Under the pieces are notes generated by a model. The model was not told the DNA's origin and made no database searches. It worked only from the letters and a program-made list of their open reading frames with translations. Below, one piece after another: positions 8,890-17,667 of a stretch of 64,000 bases of DNA. The position numbers and the translations under genes were made by a program. The stretch comes from Muribaculaceae bacterium (GTDB taxonomy: Bacteria > Bacteroidota > Bacteroidia > Bacteroidales > Muribaculaceae), in contig JAMPHP010000001.1 of assembly GCA_023663365.1 (NCBI GenBank), positions 890,740-954,739 on the forward strand, written 5' to 3'. Numbering within the stretch: position 1 is the stretch's first letter; each line of letters opens with the position of its first letter.

Positions 8890-9110
8890 GCGCAGACCTC
8901 CTTTTTCTTTATAATAACAGAACCTGTAGTCGAGAAAGTCGATATCATAGGCACCGATTCTGTTTGAATAAAGGTTTTAAGTTGGGTCGTTGTAGTCACT
9001 GCTTGGCCTGAATTTGACCCCGTCAAAAAGCCTACGGAGAATTCTTCCGCCCACGCTCCGGTGACCCCGAGAGTGAGGGCAAGGAGGAGAAGAAGTAAAG
9101 ATTTTTTCAT
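8859..9110 (-). CDS. N-terminal signal-peptide fragment of the frameshifted Ig-like protein
   Basis: Starts at ATG 9108-9110 with a clear signal peptide: MKKS, a poly-leucine core, and a cleavage region ending AWAEE. About 55 residues of the mature N-terminus follow, and then the frame runs into a stop at 8859 just as the neighbouring frame continues with a sensible domain. A -1 shift is needed to join the two. The A-rich site AAGAAAAAGGAGG near 8900-8912 would allow slippage and yield ...IIKKKGGLRLG. It could be a sequencing error, a phase-variable or decayed gene, or programmed frameshifting; the sequence alone cannot separate these. Confidence 0.7.
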   Translation of the reverse strand: MKKSLLLLLLALTLGVTGAWAEEFSVGFLTGSNSGQAVTTTTQLKTFIQTESVPMISTFSTTGSVIIKKKEVCAWELARKPAQ

Positions 9111-9200
9111 AAGAAAATGAAATTGAGAACGTTGAATATGTGATTTGATTTGTTTTTCCGGAATTCTGTTGTGTATTCTATTATGCACAAATAGCCACTG

Positions 9201-9208
9201 CAAAATTA
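9201..9208 (-). promoter_or_regulatory. Putative -7 element of the Ig-like protein gene
   Basis: TAATTTTG on the minus strand matches TAnnTTTG and lies 91 nt upstream of the ATG at 9110. I see no clear -33 TTTG at the right spacing, so support is partial. Confidence 0.4.
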
Positions 9209-9304
9209 AACATTATTTTGCATTTACCCCCCCCTAAAACGTTAATCTTACTTAAATGTTTGTAATGTAGGTTTATTGTGCGGTGGATGCCCTTAATCGT
9301 AGTT

Positions 9305-9412
9305 GACCCGCAACGCGGGTCTTCAAGACCGTAGCCTTGGAGTGGAAGCTCGAAGAGCGGACACCCAAGGTACACGCCAACATTCTAATTTTAAGACCCC
9401 TATCAAGGGGTC
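9305..9412. repeat. Hairpin cluster preceding R2 copy 1
   Basis: GACCCGC-aac-GCGGGTC (9305-9321) is followed by GACCCCT-atca-AGGGGTC (9395-9412). There is no plausible gene in 9111-9956; this part holds hairpins, then R2, then R1. Confidence 0.6.
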
Positions 9413-9552
9413 GCAAGACAGACCGCCTACGCGACTCACCCCCCCTGACAGGGGTGCTTATATTATATAATATTGATAACATGAGGTTTACACCCTGCGG
9501 GCTCCAACCTCACGCTATGATTGCACGACCTGCAAAGGCAGGTCTCCTGAGG
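9411..9552 (+). repeat. R2 hairpin repeat, copy 1
   Basis: A 142-nt element with three ordered hairpins: CCCCT-gac-AGGGG (9442-9454); TGAGGTT (9482-9488) with AACCTCA (9506-9512), enclosing CCCTGCGGG; and GACCTGC-aaag-GCAGGTC (9527-9544). A nearly identical element occurs in opposite orientation at 25121-25260. Confidence 0.8.
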
Positions 9553-9565
9553 TCAAGAGCCTTCA

Positions 9566-9955
9566 CGCCGCGGGGGATTTGGATGCCTCACGCCGCGGGG
9601 GATTTCCCTATCCCCGCAACCCTATAGTGGGGATTCTTGCTACGCAAGCGCCAAAGGCGATGACCAAACCCAGGAAAGGTAGCATCGAGGTGTGAACGTG
9701 ATAATAGTTCCTTCCTGACTTTGGTCATCGCCTTTGGCGCTTTCCCGCCGCGGGGGATTTCCCTATCCCCCGCAACCCCTATCGTGGGGTTTCCAACCCA
9801 GGAAAGCCAGAAGCAGGGCGGTACACGCGGAGAGAAGTTACTTCCTTCCTGGGTTTGGAAACCCCACTGCAGGTGGTGGCGGATAATGAAATCCGCCACG
9901 GCATACCGCGCCGCGGCATAACATCAATCCGCCACGGCATAACGGCCGCTACGGC
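9566..9955. repeat. R1 palindromic mosaic repeat, locus C
   Basis: Contains GCGGGGGAT-type palindromes, the TTGCTACGCAAGCGCCAAAG module, inverted GGGTTTGGAAACCCCAC, and GTGGCGGAT-N6-ATCCGCCAC at the end. It runs up to the folK stop codon. No gene is visible. Confidence 0.8.
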
Positions 9956-9956
9956 G

Positions 9957-10448
9957 TCAAGCCTGCAGTCGCTGCAGGAGCTCGGCGGCGGTGAGGCCGT
10001 GGTGCGGGTGTCGCCAGCCGGGAGCGAGCTCTGCCATGGGCAGAAGCACGAAGTCGCGGAGGTGCATACGCGGGTGCGGCAGCGTGAGGCGGGTGTCGGA
10101 ATATGCGAGGGTGTCGACGGCTATGATGTCGATGTCGATCTCACGATCGCGGTAAGAGCCGTCGGGGTTGCGGTGCGGGGTGGCCGAAAGGCTGCGCTCT
10201 ATGGCCTGTGTGGCATCGAGGAGGCTGTGGAGCCACGGCACCGAGGTGGGGTCGCCGTTGATGTCGATGGCAAGCCCTTGGTTGAGATATGGGTTGGCGG
10301 AGAGGTAGCCCCACGGCTCACTCTCCACTATGGTGGAGCATCGCACCGTGCCTGCTCCGAGCAGGGGGTGCGAAACGATGGCGGCGACCGCCCGGGCAAG
10401 GTTGGCCCGGCGGTCGCCGCTGTTTGTTCCGATATTGATGTAAATCAA
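9957..10448 (-). CDS. folK: 2-amino-4-hydroxy-6-hydroxymethyldihydropteridine pyrophosphokinase
   Basis: Folate pathway enzyme transferring pyrophosphate from ATP to 6-hydroxymethyl-dihydropterin. The 163-residue protein has the HPPK signature in order: the IGTNSGDRRANL start, EPWGYLSANPYLNQGLAI, DREIDIDIIAVD (Mg-binding aspartates) and LPHPRMHLRDFVLLPMAELAP. The N-terminus aligns with the family only if TTG at 10446-10448 is the start; there is no ATG upstream in frame. A 7-bp tandem repeat begins immediately upstream of this TTG and may have overwritten the ancestral start region. The gene is isolated from other folate genes. Confidence 0.93.
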   Translation of the reverse strand: MIYINIGTNSGDRRANLARAVAAIVSHPLLGAGTVRCSTIVESEPWGYLSANPYLNQGLAIDINGDPTSVPWLHSLLDATQAIERSLSATPHRNPDGSYRDREIDIDIIAVDTLAYSDTRLTLPHPRMHLRDFVLLPMAELAPGWRHPHHGLTAAELLQRLQA

Positions 10449-10449
10449 A

Positions 10450-10497
10450 GTTATGAGTCGAGTTATGAGTTTTGAGTTATGAGATATGAGTTAAATG
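10450..10497. repeat. 7-bp tandem repeat at the folK start
   Basis: Copies of GTTATGAG, GAGATAT and TTTTGAG units abut the folK start codon. The remaining gap up to infB (to 10562) is CT-rich, with CACACTC and ATTCTCATTC motifs, and shows no gene. Confidence 0.7.
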
Positions 10498-10562
10498 CTC
10501 TTACGCGAGTTCTCACACTCTTCCTCTCACACTCTTATTCTCATTCATTTACTCACGCCGCT

Positions 10563-13535
10563 TTAATCGATGGTTCGCGACACCTCTTTTTCCTCGAAGC
10601 CTTCGATGAAGTCGCCGACTTTGATGTCGTTGTATCCCACGATGGAGATACCGCAGTCGAAGCCCGAGAGTACTTCCTTGGCATCGTCCTTGAAGCGCTT
10701 GAGTGAGCCGAGCTCGCCGGTGTAGCGCACGATACCTTCGCGGATGAGGCGCACCTTGCAGCCACGCTTGATCTTGCCTTCACGCACGAGGGCACCGGCG
10801 ATGGTGCCGACTTTCGACACGTGGAAGGTCTCGAGCACCTCGGCCGTACCGATGATTTCCTCCTTGATTTCGGGAGCGAGGAGGCCTGCCATGGCATCCT
10901 TGACTTCTTCGATGGCCTGGTAGATCACCGAGTAGAGGCGTATCTGCACGCCATCGCGCTCGGCGGCACGGCGGGCTGCCACAGAGGGTCGCACCTGGAA
11001 GCCGATGATGATGGCATCGGAAGCGGCAGCCAGAGTGACGTCGCTCTCCGAGATTTCGCCCACTGCCTTGTGGAGCACGTTGATCTGGATTTCCTCGGTG
11101 GAGAGCTTGATGAGGGAGTCGGAGAGTGCTTCGATGGAGCCGTCGACGTCGCCCTTGACGATGATGTTGAGCTCCTGGAAGTTGCCGATAGCACGGCGGC
11201 GGCCGATATCCTCGAGGGTGAGCATCTTGGTGGTGCGCAGACCCTGCTCACGCTGCAGCTGCTCGCGCTTGCCGGCGATTTCGCGTGCCTCCTGCTCTGT
11301 CTCGAGCACATTGAAGGTATCGCCTGCCGTGGGGGCGCCGTTGAGGCCGAGGATGAGGGCGGGAGTTGCGGGTCCGGCCTCCTTGATGCGCTGGTTGCGC
11401 TCGTTGAACATAGCCTTGACCTTGCCGTAGTGGTTGCCGGCGAGAATCACGTCGCCCACGTGGAGCGTGCCGTTCTGCACGAGCACGTTGGCCACATAGC
11501 CGCGGCCCTTGTCGAGCGACGACTCTATGATGGTGCCCACGGCGCGGCGGTTGGGGTTGGCCTTGAGCTCGAGGAGCTCGGCCTCGAGGAGCACCTTCTC
11601 CATGAGCTCTTCCACACCTATGCCCTGCTTGGCGGAGATGTCCTGGCTCTGGTACTTGCCGCCCCACTCCTCCACGAGGTAGTTCATGGCTGCGAGCTCC
11701 TCCTTGATTTTGTCGGGGTTGGCGTGCGGCTTGTCGATCTTATTGATTGCAAACACGATGGGCACACCTGCTGCCGAAGCGTGGTTGATGGCCTCCACGG
11801 TCTGGGGCATCACATTGTCGTCGGCTGCCACGATCACAATCACGAGGTCGGTGACCTTGGCACCACGGGCACGCATGGCCGTGAATGCCTCGTGACCGGG
11901 GGTATCGAGGAAGGTGATGTGGCGACCGTCGGCGAGCTTCACGCTGTAGGAGCCGATGTGCTGTGTGATACCGCCGGCCTCGCCTGCGATCACGTTTGCC
12001 TTGCGGATATAGTCGAGCAGCGAAGTCTTGCCGTGGTCCACATGGCCCATCACGGTCACTACGGGCGGGCGGCTCACGAGGTCCTCCTCGCGGTCTTCCT
12101 CCTGGTGGATGGCATCGGCAACCTCAGCCGAGACATACTCGGTGGTAAAGCCGAATTCCTCGGCCACGATGTTGATGGTCTCGGCATCGAGGCGCTGGTT
12201 GATCGACACCATCACGCCGAGGTTCATACAGGTGGCGATTACGTTGTTGACGGGCACATCCATCATGGCTGCAAGGTCGTTGGCGGTCACGAACTCGGTG
12301 ATCTTGAGCACGCGGCTTTCGGCCATTTCGGCCTGCTGCGCCTCACGCTCGCGCGAAGCGTTTGCCTCGCGCTTCTCCTTGCGCCACTTGGCACCCTTCT
12401 TGAGGTTCTTATCCTTTGATGTGAGGCGTGCGAGGGTTTCCTTCACCTGCTTCTGTACATCTTCTTCGCTCACCTCGGGTGTGGCGGGGCGAGAGTTCTG
12501 ACGGCCTTTCTGCTGCTGGCGGCGATTGTCGGCACCGCCCTGGCGGCCCTGGTTGCCGCCCTGATTGGAGCCACCTCCGCGACGGTTGTCGCCACCGCCT
12601 GCGGGGCGCTGGTCGCCACGGCCTGCCGACTGGCCTGCCTTCTCGATGTCGACCTTCTCCTTGCCGGTGATGCGGCGGCGCTTCTTGCGGTCAGCCTCGG
12701 CACTGCTCTGGCCGGGGCGTGCGCCGCGGCGCTCGTCCTTCGATTTCTTTTTGGGGCGGGTGTTCTGGTTGAGAGCGTCGAGGTCGATCTTACCCACGAT
12801 GTTGAGCGAGGGTGCGGGCGAAGTGCGCTCTATGGTGAAGATTTCGGCCTCCTCCTTCTTGGGCGCTTCGGCAGCGGGTGCGGCGCTTTCGCTTGCCGGC
12901 GCTGCGGGTGCGGGCTTGACAGGAGCTGCAGGAGCTTCAGCTTTGGGCTGCTCGGCAGGCTTGGGTGCCACCACCTTGGGAGCCTCTGCCTTAGGCTGCT
13001 CGGGAGCCTTCACGGGCTCGGGCTTGGGAGCCTCGGCCTTGGGCTGCTCGGGGGCTTTCACAGGCTCGGGCCTGGGGGCCTCGACTTTGGGCTGCTCGGG
13101 AGCCTTCACGGGCTCGGGCTTGGGAGCCTCGACCTTGGGCTGCTCGGGGGCTTTCACGGGCTCGGGCTTGGGAGCCTCTGCCTTGGGCTGCTCGGGAGTG
13201 CGCACTATGGGGTTGCCCTTGGCATCGAGCTCGAGCTTGCCGAGGATGCGGGGCTTCTGCGCGGTGGTGTAGGAAGTCTCCACGGGCTCTGTCGAGGGAG
13301 CCGGGGCGGTGGTCTTCGCGCGGTTTTCCTTGCGCTCGGTGGTTATCTGGGAGGAGCGGTTCTTGAGGTCTTTGTCGCTCTTGAACTCACCCATCAGGAT
13401 AGCCACGACGTCGTCCTCGACACGGGTGTTGGGGCTTTCGTCGATGTTGATGTTGCGTTTGCGCAAAAATTCGATAACGGTCGGAAGCGACACGTTAAGG
13501 TCTTTTGCAATCTTGCTTATTTTAGTTTTCGCCAT
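10563..13535 (-). CDS. infB: Translation initiation factor IF-2
   Basis: GTPase that places fMet-tRNA on the 30S subunit and promotes 50S joining. It has 990 residues. The N-terminal IF2_N motif (residues 1-50) is followed by a long low-complexity linker with a 16-residue Pro/Glu/Lys repeat (about residues 114-202) and a basic Gly/Arg-rich stretch. The G domain has G1 GHVDHGKTS near residue 496, DTPGHEAF and NKID. Domains II, III and IV follow to the end. The linker is longer than in E. coli, as is common in Bacteroidetes. It is the last gene of rimP-nusA-infB. Confidence 0.97.
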   Translation of the reverse strand: MAKTKISKIAKDLNVSLPTVIEFLRKRNINIDESPNTRVEDDVVAILMGEFKSDKDLKNRSSQITTERKENRAKTTAPAPSTEPVETSYTTAQKPRILGKLELDAKGNPIVRTPEQPKAEAPKPEPVKAPEQPKVEAPKPEPVKAPEQPKVEAPRPEPVKAPEQPKAEAPKPEPVKAPEQPKAEAPKVVAPKPAEQPKAEAPAAPVKPAPAAPASESAAPAAEAPKKEEAEIFTIERTSPAPSLNIVGKIDLDALNQNTRPKKKSKDERRGARPGQSSAEADRKKRRRITGKEKVDIEKAGQSAGRGDQRPAGGGDNRRGGGSNQGGNQGRQGGADNRRQQQKGRQNSRPATPEVSEEDVQKQVKETLARLTSKDKNLKKGAKWRKEKREANASREREAQQAEMAESRVLKITEFVTANDLAAMMDVPVNNVIATCMNLGVMVSINQRLDAETINIVAEEFGFTTEYVSAEVADAIHQEEDREEDLVSRPPVVTVMGHVDHGKTSLLDYIRKANVIAGEAGGITQHIGSYSVKLADGRHITFLDTPGHEAFTAMRARGAKVTDLVIVIVAADDNVMPQTVEAINHASAAGVPIVFAINKIDKPHANPDKIKEELAAMNYLVEEWGGKYQSQDISAKQGIGVEELMEKVLLEAELLELKANPNRRAVGTIIESSLDKGRGYVANVLVQNGTLHVGDVILAGNHYGKVKAMFNERNQRIKEAGPATPALILGLNGAPTAGDTFNVLETEQEAREIAGKREQLQREQGLRTTKMLTLEDIGRRRAIGNFQELNIIVKGDVDGSIEALSDSLIKLSTEEIQINVLHKAVGEISESDVTLAAASDAIIIGFQVRPSVAARRAAERDGVQIRLYSVIYQAIEEVKDAMAGLLAPEIKEEIIGTAEVLETFHVSKVGTIAGALVREGKIKRGCKVRLIREGIVRYTGELGSLKRFKDDAKEVLSGFDCGISIVGYNDIKVGDFIEGFEEKEVSRTID
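12930..13196 (-). repeat. 48-nt in-frame repeat in infB
   Basis: About five copies of a 16-residue unit based on [16 protein letters not shown] inside the IF-2 linker. Adjacent units are very similar at the DNA level, so copy number could change by slippage. Confidence 0.85.
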
Positions 13536-13548
13536 ATACGTTTTTGTG

Positions 13549-13582
13549 GATTATGAATTATGAATTATGAATTAAGAATTGA
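13549..13582. repeat. 7-bp tandem repeat between infB and nusA
   Basis: Three copies of ATTATGA-type heptamers immediately upstream of infB inside the operon. An inverted partner (CATAATCCATAATTC) lies at about 13606-13620, next to the nusA stop. Confidence 0.65.
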
Positions 13583-13621
13583 GGGGCGCGGCATCGAGGC
13601 GGCGCCATAATCCATAATTCA

Positions 13622-14932
13622 CTATTCCTGCGGGGCGTCCTCGGCCATGGGCTCCTCTTCGGCGGCGGGCTCTTCCTCGTCCTCGTATTCGCGGCGGAGG
13701 ATTTCGAGCACTTCGTCGATGGTGTTCTCCTCGAGGTCCGATTTATCGACCAGCACGCTGCGGGGAGTGTTGAGCACGCTCTTGGCGGTGACGCAGCCGA
13801 TGTTCTTGAGGGCGTCGATCACCCATGCGTCGATTTCGTCGCGGAAGTCGTCGAGGTAGATATCGTCCTCGTAGACCATCTCGGTGTCGCGGTACACGTC
13901 GATTTCGTAGCCGGTGAGCATGGTGGCCAGCTTGATGTTGTGGCCGTTCTTGCCGATGGCGAGCGATACCTCCTCGGGGCGGAGGAATACCTCTGCCTTG
14001 CGGGCTTCCTCATCGAGGCGTATGTTGGAGATACGTGCGGGCGAGAGGGCGCGCTGGATGAAGAGCGCGGGGTTTGCGGTGTAGCAGATCACGTCGATGT
14101 TCTCGTTGCGGAGCTCACGCACGATGCCGTGGATACGCGAGCCTTTCACGCCCACACAAGCGCCTACGGGGTCGATGCGGTCGTCGTAGCTCTCAACGGC
14201 GATTTTGGCGCGCTCACCCGGGATGCGGGCCACGGCGCGGATGTTGATGAGGCCGTCGTGGATTTCGGGCACCTCGAGCTCGAAGAGGCGGCGCAGGAAC
14301 TGCTCATTGGTGCGCGACACCGTGATTTTGGGGTTGTTGTTCTTGTTGTCGACATTTGCGATGACGGCGCGCACGGTCTCGCCCTTGCGGAAGAAGTCGC
14401 CGGGGATCGACTCGTTCTTGGGCAGGAGGAGTTCGTTCTTGTCGTCGTCGAGCAGAAGGGTCTCGCGCGACCATGTCTGATATACTTCGCCTGTCACGAG
14501 CTCGCCCTCGAGCTCTTTGAACTTATTGTACACAGCCTCTTTCTGGAGGTCGAGGATGCGGCTCTGGAGAGTCTGGCGGAGATTGAGGATGGCGCGGCGG
14601 CCAAAGTTCTCGAATATAATCTCGCGGGAGTGTTCCTCGCCGATTTCGGCCTCGGGGTCGTCGTCGGCGCGGGCATCGCTGAGGGAAATCTGGAGGTTGG
14701 GGTTCTCGACTTCGCCGTCGGGCACCACCTCAAGGTTCTGGAAAATCTGCACGTCGCCCTTGTCGGGGTTGAGGATCACGTCGAGATTTTCGTCGGTGCC
14801 GAACATCTTCGCAAGCACGTTGCGGAACGACTCTTCGAGCACGCTTATCATAGTGGTTTTGTCGATGTTCTTCAGTTCTTTAAACTCAGCGAACTGCTCG
14901 ACCATATTCGGTTTTTCCTCTTTCTTTGCCAT
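13622..14932 (-). CDS. nusA: Transcription termination/antitermination factor NusA
   Basis: RNA polymerase-associated factor controlling pausing and antitermination. The start at ATG 14932 (MAKKEEKPN) leaves a 43-nt gap to rimP and gives 436 residues; a longer reading would overlap rimP and adds no family sequence. The N-terminal domain, S1 domain (GEVYQTWSRETLLL), KH1 (SRIHGIVRELRNENIDVI) and KH2 (EEVSLAIGKNGHNIKLA) follow in order. An acidic Glu-rich C-terminus completes the protein. The second gene of rimP-nusA-infB, a conserved operon. Confidence 0.96.
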   Translation of the reverse strand: MAKKEEKPNMVEQFAEFKELKNIDKTTMISVLEESFRNVLAKMFGTDENLDVILNPDKGDVQIFQNLEVVPDGEVENPNLQISLSDARADDDPEAEIGEEHSREIIFENFGRRAILNLRQTLQSRILDLQKEAVYNKFKELEGELVTGEVYQTWSRETLLLDDDKNELLLPKNESIPGDFFRKGETVRAVIANVDNKNNNPKITVSRTNEQFLRRLFELEVPEIHDGLINIRAVARIPGERAKIAVESYDDRIDPVGACVGVKGSRIHGIVRELRNENIDVICYTANPALFIQRALSPARISNIRLDEEARKAEVFLRPEEVSLAIGKNGHNIKLATMLTGYEIDVYRDTEMVYEDDIYLDDFRDEIDAWVIDALKNIGCVTAKSVLNTPRSVLVDKSDLEENTIDEVLEILRREYEDEEEPAAEEEPMAEDAPQE

Positions 14933-14975
14933 TGGGGAGTATGAAGTATATTGGGATATCGTGTTTTTATTAATT

Positions 14976-15461
14976 TCAGAATTTAAGATCGTAGCGCACA
15001 TATTTGCACTCGGCCGAGGTGAGCTTCACGGCCTCCTGCTTCACCACGGGGCGCTTGGCGCCGGGCTCCTTGACCTTCACGGGCACTTCGACGGTGAAGG
15101 CCACATCGCGGTCGGTGAGCTCGCCGGGGGCCACTTCGGTGAGCACGCCGTGGAGCTTGCGGCCGTCGCGGGTGAGCACCTCCACGTCCTTGCCGAGGTT
15201 TTTGTCGTACTGGCCGCGCACCTTGAAGTCGGATGTGATGCCTGCCGAGCCCACCTCGAGCTCGTAGTCCTCGACATCGCGGTCGAACACACTCTCTATC
15301 TTGCGCGTGATGGCGGCGCAGGCATCGATGTCGACACCAGTAGGCGAGTCGATTTCGACGGTGATTGCGTTGCCGGGCTTCACGGCGATGTCTACCACAT
15401 AGAGGTCGGTGCCGGCTATGGCCTCGGCCACTGTGGTGCTCAGTAATGCTTTATCTATCAT
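14976..15461 (-). CDS. rimP: Ribosome maturation factor RimP
   Basis: Assists maturation of the 30S subunit. I use ATG at 15461 (MIDKALL); an in-frame TTG six codons upstream is less likely. The protein has 161 residues, with the N-terminal alpha/beta domain (residues 1-75, containing VEIDSPTGVDIDACAAITR) and the C-terminal SH3-like barrel starting around QYDKNLGKDVEVLT, as in the family. Position before nusA and infB is the standard synteny. The gene is preceded by a consensus promoter and a leader hairpin. Confidence 0.94.
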   Translation of the reverse strand: MIDKALLSTTVAEAIAGTDLYVVDIAVKPGNAITVEIDSPTGVDIDACAAITRKIESVFDRDVEDYELEVGSAGITSDFKVRGQYDKNLGKDVEVLTRDGRKLHGVLTEVAPGELTDRDVAFTVEVPVKVKEPGAKRPVVKQEAVKLTSAECKYVRYDLKF

Positions 15462-15483
15462 ATATAAGGTAGCCTTCAAACAA

Positions 15484-15512
15484 AGAGGAGGAAGCTCCGT
15501 GCTCCCTCCTCT
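15484..15512 (-). promoter_or_regulatory. Leader hairpin upstream of rimP
   Basis: AGAGGAGG (15484-15491) pairs with CCTCCTCT (15505-15512), an 8-bp GC-rich stem within the predicted 5' UTR of the rimP-nusA-infB mRNA. On the minus strand it is followed by TTGTTTG, a weak U-rich tract. It may be an attenuator or simply a stable leader. Confidence 0.45.
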
Positions 15513-15526
15513 CTCGAAGATTTATG

Positions 15527-15558
15527 CAAAATTAGCGAATAAATGCCTAAAAAGCAAA
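15527..15558 (-). promoter_or_regulatory. Promoter of rimP-nusA-infB
   Basis: Minus strand TTTG (15555-15558), exactly 20 nt, then TAATTTTG (15527-15534). This is a full match to the Bacteroidetes consensus. The start point would be near 15520, giving a leader of about 60 nt. Confidence 0.8.
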
Positions 15559-15616
15559 TCACTGCTTCATGGCGGCACCATATTTCACTAATATTAACTT
15601 ACATTAGCCTTATTTA

Positions 15617-17482
15617 TCATTCAAACTCGATAAGGACAGCGTCGGTGCCCACTACATCGTTGGGCTTGACGAAGATGCGCTTCACGGTGTACTCGCCGTC
15701 GGCGGTGACATCGTTCTCCATCTTCATTGCCTCGTAGACGAGGAGTATCTGGCCTTTCTTCACGGCATCGCCGGGCTTCACATCGAGCGAGATGATGCGG
15801 CCGCCCATGGGTGCCTTGAGGGTGGGGCCGGTGATGGGCTCCTGGGGAGCGGCTTCAACCACGGTCTCCTTCACTTCTTCCTTGGCGGGTGCCGAAGCCT
15901 TGTACTCCTCTTCGCGGCGCTTGCGCAGGAAGGTGTTGGCCACGGTGGGGAGGAGGGCGAGCAGGAGCTCTTCCTCATTGTTCTTTGCCAGGGGCACGTT
16001 GCCGTATTCGGGTAGGGTGGGGTTCTCGGGCTTGCGGTAGCTGCTTACGTCGTAGGGCTTCTCTACGGGGCTGCCGGTGATTTTCTCGCGGAAGGCGGGG
16101 TCGACGGGCACGGGGGTGTGGCCGTACTCACCCTTGACGAGGCTGATAAACTGGTTGGAGGGGTTCGAGTAGTCGGGCTGACCTTTCTTGCGGTCGAGAG
16201 CCACGCTCACTGCCTGCGAGCCCACAATCTGGCTGGTAGGTGTCACCAGGGGCACAAGGCCGGCGTCGCGACGAACCATGGGGATGAGGGCCATGGCGTC
16301 GTTGAGGAGGTCGGAAGCACCGAGAGCCTTGAGCTGGGCCACCATGTTGGAGTACATGCCGCCGGGCACTTCGGCGTTCTTCACGATTTCGTTGGGCTTG
16401 GGGAAGCCGAAGTACTCCTCGATAGCGTGGCAGGCCTTGAGAAGCTCTTCTTCATTGCCGGCCTTGGCGGCGCTGATGGCGGTGTCGAAGAGGGCGTCGA
16501 TGGCTGCGGGGAGCTTGTCCTTGAGCGGGTCGAAGGGCTTGGGCATCTGGCCGAGGTCGAATGCCTTGAGCGACTCGCGGGCGCCGAGCAGGCGGGTGCG
16601 GATTTCGCCCACAGCCTCCATGTTGGCCTCGATTTCGATGCCGAGCTTCTGGCAGAACACATAGATGAGCTCGATTGCGGGAGCTGCCGAGCCTCCGCCG
16701 AACCACCAGATGTTGGTGTCGAGGATGTCCACGCCGTTGAGGATGGCCATAAGGCTAGATGCCAGGCCGTAGCCGGGAGTGCAGTGGGTGTGGAAGTCGA
16801 CGGGCACGCTCAGGTTGGCTTTGAGCTTGGAGATGATGGAAGCTGCGCGCAGAGGGTTCACCAGGCCGGCCATATCCTTAAGGGTGATGATCTTGGCACC
16901 GAGAGCCTCCATCTCCTTGGCCTTGCTCACGAAGTACTCGTCGGTGAAAATCTTCTCGGGCTCGGCAGCCTTCTTGCCGAAGAGACGGCCGAAGAAACCG
17001 GGCTTCTCGGCGGGAGCTTCGGGCTTGGGATCCACGGTGTAGCACACGGCGCCGTCGGCGATACCGCCGAGGCTGTTGATGAGCCTGATCGACTCCTTCA
17101 CATTGTCTATATCGTTGAGTGCGTCGAAGATACGCATCACATTGAGGCCGTTGGCGATAGCTTCTTTGTAGAAGCCCTCGAGCACATAGTCGGGGTAAGG
17201 CACATATCCGAAGAGGTTGCGGCCGCGCGAGAGAGCCGACAGAAGCGACTTGCCCTTCATGGCCTTGGAGCAGATGCGCAGGCGCTCCCAGGGCGATTCG
17301 TCGAGGTAACGCATCACCGAGTCGGGCACGGCGCCGCCCCACACTTCCATGATGTAGAAGCCGGCGTTCTCATAGTAAGGCAGCAGCTTGTCGATTTCGC
17401 CCTGGCTCAGGCGGGTGGCGAAGAGGCTCTGCTGACCGTCGCGAAGCGTAAGGTCGCGGATTTGCAATTTGCGTGTTTCCAT
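15617..17482 (-). CDS. Biotin-dependent carboxylase carboxyltransferase subunit (PycB/OadA type)
   Basis: Catalyses carboxyl transfer between biotin and pyruvate/oxaloacetate. The protein has 621 residues. The N-terminal HMGL-like TIM barrel begins RDLTLRDGQQSLFATRL and contains the metal-binding DFHTHCTPGYG. The conserved PYC/OADA domain follows, and then a Pro/Ala-rich linker leads to a C-terminal biotinyl domain with the biotinylation motif EAMKMEN. The set matches pyruvate carboxylase subunit B or the alpha subunit of oxaloacetate decarboxylase. No biotin carboxylase (PycA) or membrane decarboxylase subunits lie nearby, so the two roles cannot be separated here. Confidence 0.9.
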   Translation of the reverse strand: METRKLQIRDLTLRDGQQSLFATRLSQGEIDKLLPYYENAGFYIMEVWGGAVPDSVMRYLDESPWERLRICSKAMKGKSLLSALSRGRNLFGYVPYPDYVLEGFYKEAIANGLNVMRIFDALNDIDNVKESIRLINSLGGIADGAVCYTVDPKPEAPAEKPGFFGRLFGKKAAEPEKIFTDEYFVSKAKEMEALGAKIITLKDMAGLVNPLRAASIISKLKANLSVPVDFHTHCTPGYGLASSLMAILNGVDILDTNIWWFGGGSAAPAIELIYVFCQKLGIEIEANMEAVGEIRTRLLGARESLKAFDLGQMPKPFDPLKDKLPAAIDALFDTAISAAKAGNEEELLKACHAIEEYFGFPKPNEIVKNAEVPGGMYSNMVAQLKALGASDLLNDAMALIPMVRRDAGLVPLVTPTSQIVGSQAVSVALDRKKGQPDYSNPSNQFISLVKGEYGHTPVPVDPAFREKITGSPVEKPYDVSSYRKPENPTLPEYGNVPLAKNNEEELLLALLPTVANTFLRKRREEEYKASAPAKEEVKETVVEAAPQEPITGPTLKAPMGGRIISLDVKPGDAVKKGQILLVYEAMKMENDVTADGEYTVKRIFVKPNDVVGTDAVLIEFE

Positions 17483-17534
17483 CTTATTTACTTGTTAATT
17501 AATGGATATACGGTGTTGTTTCGTCTTTTCCCTG

Positions 17535-17566
17535 CAAAGGTAATCTTTTGTTTTCAATTAAAGAAA
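17535..17566 (-). promoter_or_regulatory. Promoter of the carboxylase subunit gene
   Basis: Minus strand TACCTTTG (17535-17542), preceded with a 20-nt spacer by TTTC (17563-17566), one mismatch from TTTG. The leader would be about 48 nt. Confidence 0.6.
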
Positions 17567-17635
17567 TTATTCCGCAATTATTTCACACCTTATAAAAAAG
17601 TGTGCCCGGCACATCGCTGCCGCAAAAAAATTGTG

Positions 17636-17643
17636 TAAATTTG
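17636..17643 (+). promoter_or_regulatory. -7 element upstream of nadB
   Basis: TAAATTTG lies 24 nt upstream of the nadB ATG. No clear -33 TTTG is present. Confidence 0.5.
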
Positions 17644-17667
17644 CAGCGTCTACATTAATCAAAGAGA

